Below are positions 63,501 through 64,000 of a stretch of 64,000 nt of DNA, piece by piece. Source of the DNA: Trachythela sp. YZ-2020 (Eukaryota > Cnidaria > Anthozoa > Malacalcyonacea > Clavulariidae); contig JADLSH010000039.1 of assembly GCA_016169945.1 (NCBI GenBank), positions 62,001-126,000 on the forward strand. Direction: 5' to 3'. The notes beneath the pieces are model-generated. The model made no database searches. It saw nothing but the letters and a program-made list of their open reading frames with translations, and was not told where the DNA came from. A program made the position numbers and the translations under genes. The stretch's first letter is position 1. Every line of letters starts with the position of its first letter.

Positions 63501-64000
63501 AGCTCTTTCATCATCGTTCGTCTGACCAGGCGGATAGTATACGCTAATAACTATTATGGAGCTGTAAGGCCTGGGAGTTCTAGGCGGTTTAAGTACAAGC
63601 CAAAGAACTTCTTTATCGTCCACTTCAAGATTTGTCAAACGGGTAGTAGGTATTTGGTGGTGCACATAGGCTAAGACACCGCCACCAGGGTAAGGCGGTC
63701 TCGACGGAATGCATTAAATTTCTTACTAATTTCTATAGCAGCATCCGGGAAGTTTGAGTTCAGCCAAGATTCTGTAATTATGACTAGTGTCGGGTTATTA
63801 ACAGCAACGATTCCAGAAAGTTCTGTAATTTTATTTGTCACATGACATGCATTGGTTAAGAGTACAGATGGAACTGAGTAGCCGCTAGGTGGCATAGTTA
63901 TATTACTTTCCTTTACGGAAATTGGTATTAGGTTGCAGCGGTATTTCAGAGCATTACCTCTCAGAGTTGTTGGGCGGCTTGTAATTCTAACTGGGATTTC
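60557..64000 (-). pseudogene. CR1-like LINE, nearly complete ORF2, runs off the window
   Basis: Minus-strand order from the window edge: endonuclease start (VIITESWLNS, 63895-63671), middle (VISVYYPPGQTNDDE, 63665-63438), end (PPIGHSDHQCLL, 63414 on), linker to PWITPRI; an inserted MITE; then RT with LNPRKASGSDDIPAWLL, HAFTHGRSTVSALA, HALFIDFRKAFDLVDH, SGVPQGSVISPTLFNVHVND and K-Y-A-D-D-C-T (catalytic pair, about 61230); and, after a frameshift near 61195, the C-terminal block IRPVLEYASPMWSGLP. The 3' end lies near 60540. It shares the S-D-H endonuclease and RT pattern with the LINE at 30950-32290. Confidence 0.88.
62312..62999. mobile_element. MITE, 688 bp, TAA-flanked, inside the LINE
   Basis: Perfect terminal repeats of about 20 bp (aggtggctccctagggtttt and its inverse), flanked by TAA on both sides (62309-62311 and 63000-63002), as for PIF/Harbinger-type elements. 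Subterminal parts also pair (cttcggtgaatttttt, aaatcgatacatttt and their inverses). The two sides of the LINE resume directly after it. Confidence 0.8.

Overview
This is a eukaryotic, AT-rich, intron-rich and heavily transposon-loaded window. The transposon mix (CR1-like LINEs, Penelope-like elements, an ISL2EU-type DNA transposon with a YqaJ nuclease gene, Ty3/Gypsy, Tc1/mariner, hAT and many hairpin MITEs) and the one host gene suggest a cnidarian, probably an anthozoan. That is inference; no species marker is present.

The only convincing host gene is a plus-strand, multi-exon gene from before 5.16 kb to 55.0 kb. I traced 20 phase-compatible exons, about 1,290 codons. In order they encode: the segment that follows the VWD domain in VWDE (von Willebrand factor D and EGF domain) proteins; an EGF; two more VWDE-typical segments; an Ig/cadherin-like strand domain with two EGFs; a run of single-EGF exons, nine of them exactly 126 nt in phase 1-1; a second strand domain with two EGFs; an SEA domain split over three exons and ending in a GSIVV autoproteolysis motif; a transmembrane helix; and a 56-residue cytoplasmic tail. 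The first exons (VWD proper, signal peptide) lie upstream of the window. A polyadenylation signal sits about 410 bp after the stop.

Layout. 0-5 kb: foldback Tc1/mariner (DD37E) element, a 767-bp element with 9-bp target duplications, a dead mariner. 5.16-24.18 kb: the first intron, holding an 8.3-kb ISL2EU-like transposon (10.29-18.61 kb, 720-bp inverted ends) that itself contains a 1.1-kb hairpin element and a Gypsy fragment, the latter carrying a hAT MITE; then a decayed gene of an unrecognised family and a CR1-like LINE. 24.2-30 kb: VWDE core exons, with a LINE and a Harbinger-like MITE between them. 31-38.5 kb: LINE, Penelope-like element, hairpin element, satellite repeat, LINE. 38.9-50.9 kb: EGF exons, interrupted by a 3.2-kb G-rich minisatellite, followed by a segmental duplication that left two dead EGF exons. 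51.8-55 kb: SEA, transmembrane and tail exons. 56.0-57.0 kb: a 970-bp Polinton-like mini-element with one ORF. 57.8-59.6 kb: two Penelope-like copies head to head. 60.5-64 kb: a CR1-like LINE running off the window and broken by a TAA-flanked MITE.

The host protein is predicted to be a cell-surface or shed EGF-repeat receptor or adhesion molecule. The transposon genes are almost all broken. The most novel-looking items are the Polinton-like mini-element (56014-56983), the family of end-hairpin elements whose stems differ while the architecture is kept, and the VWDE-EGF-SEA-TM architecture.
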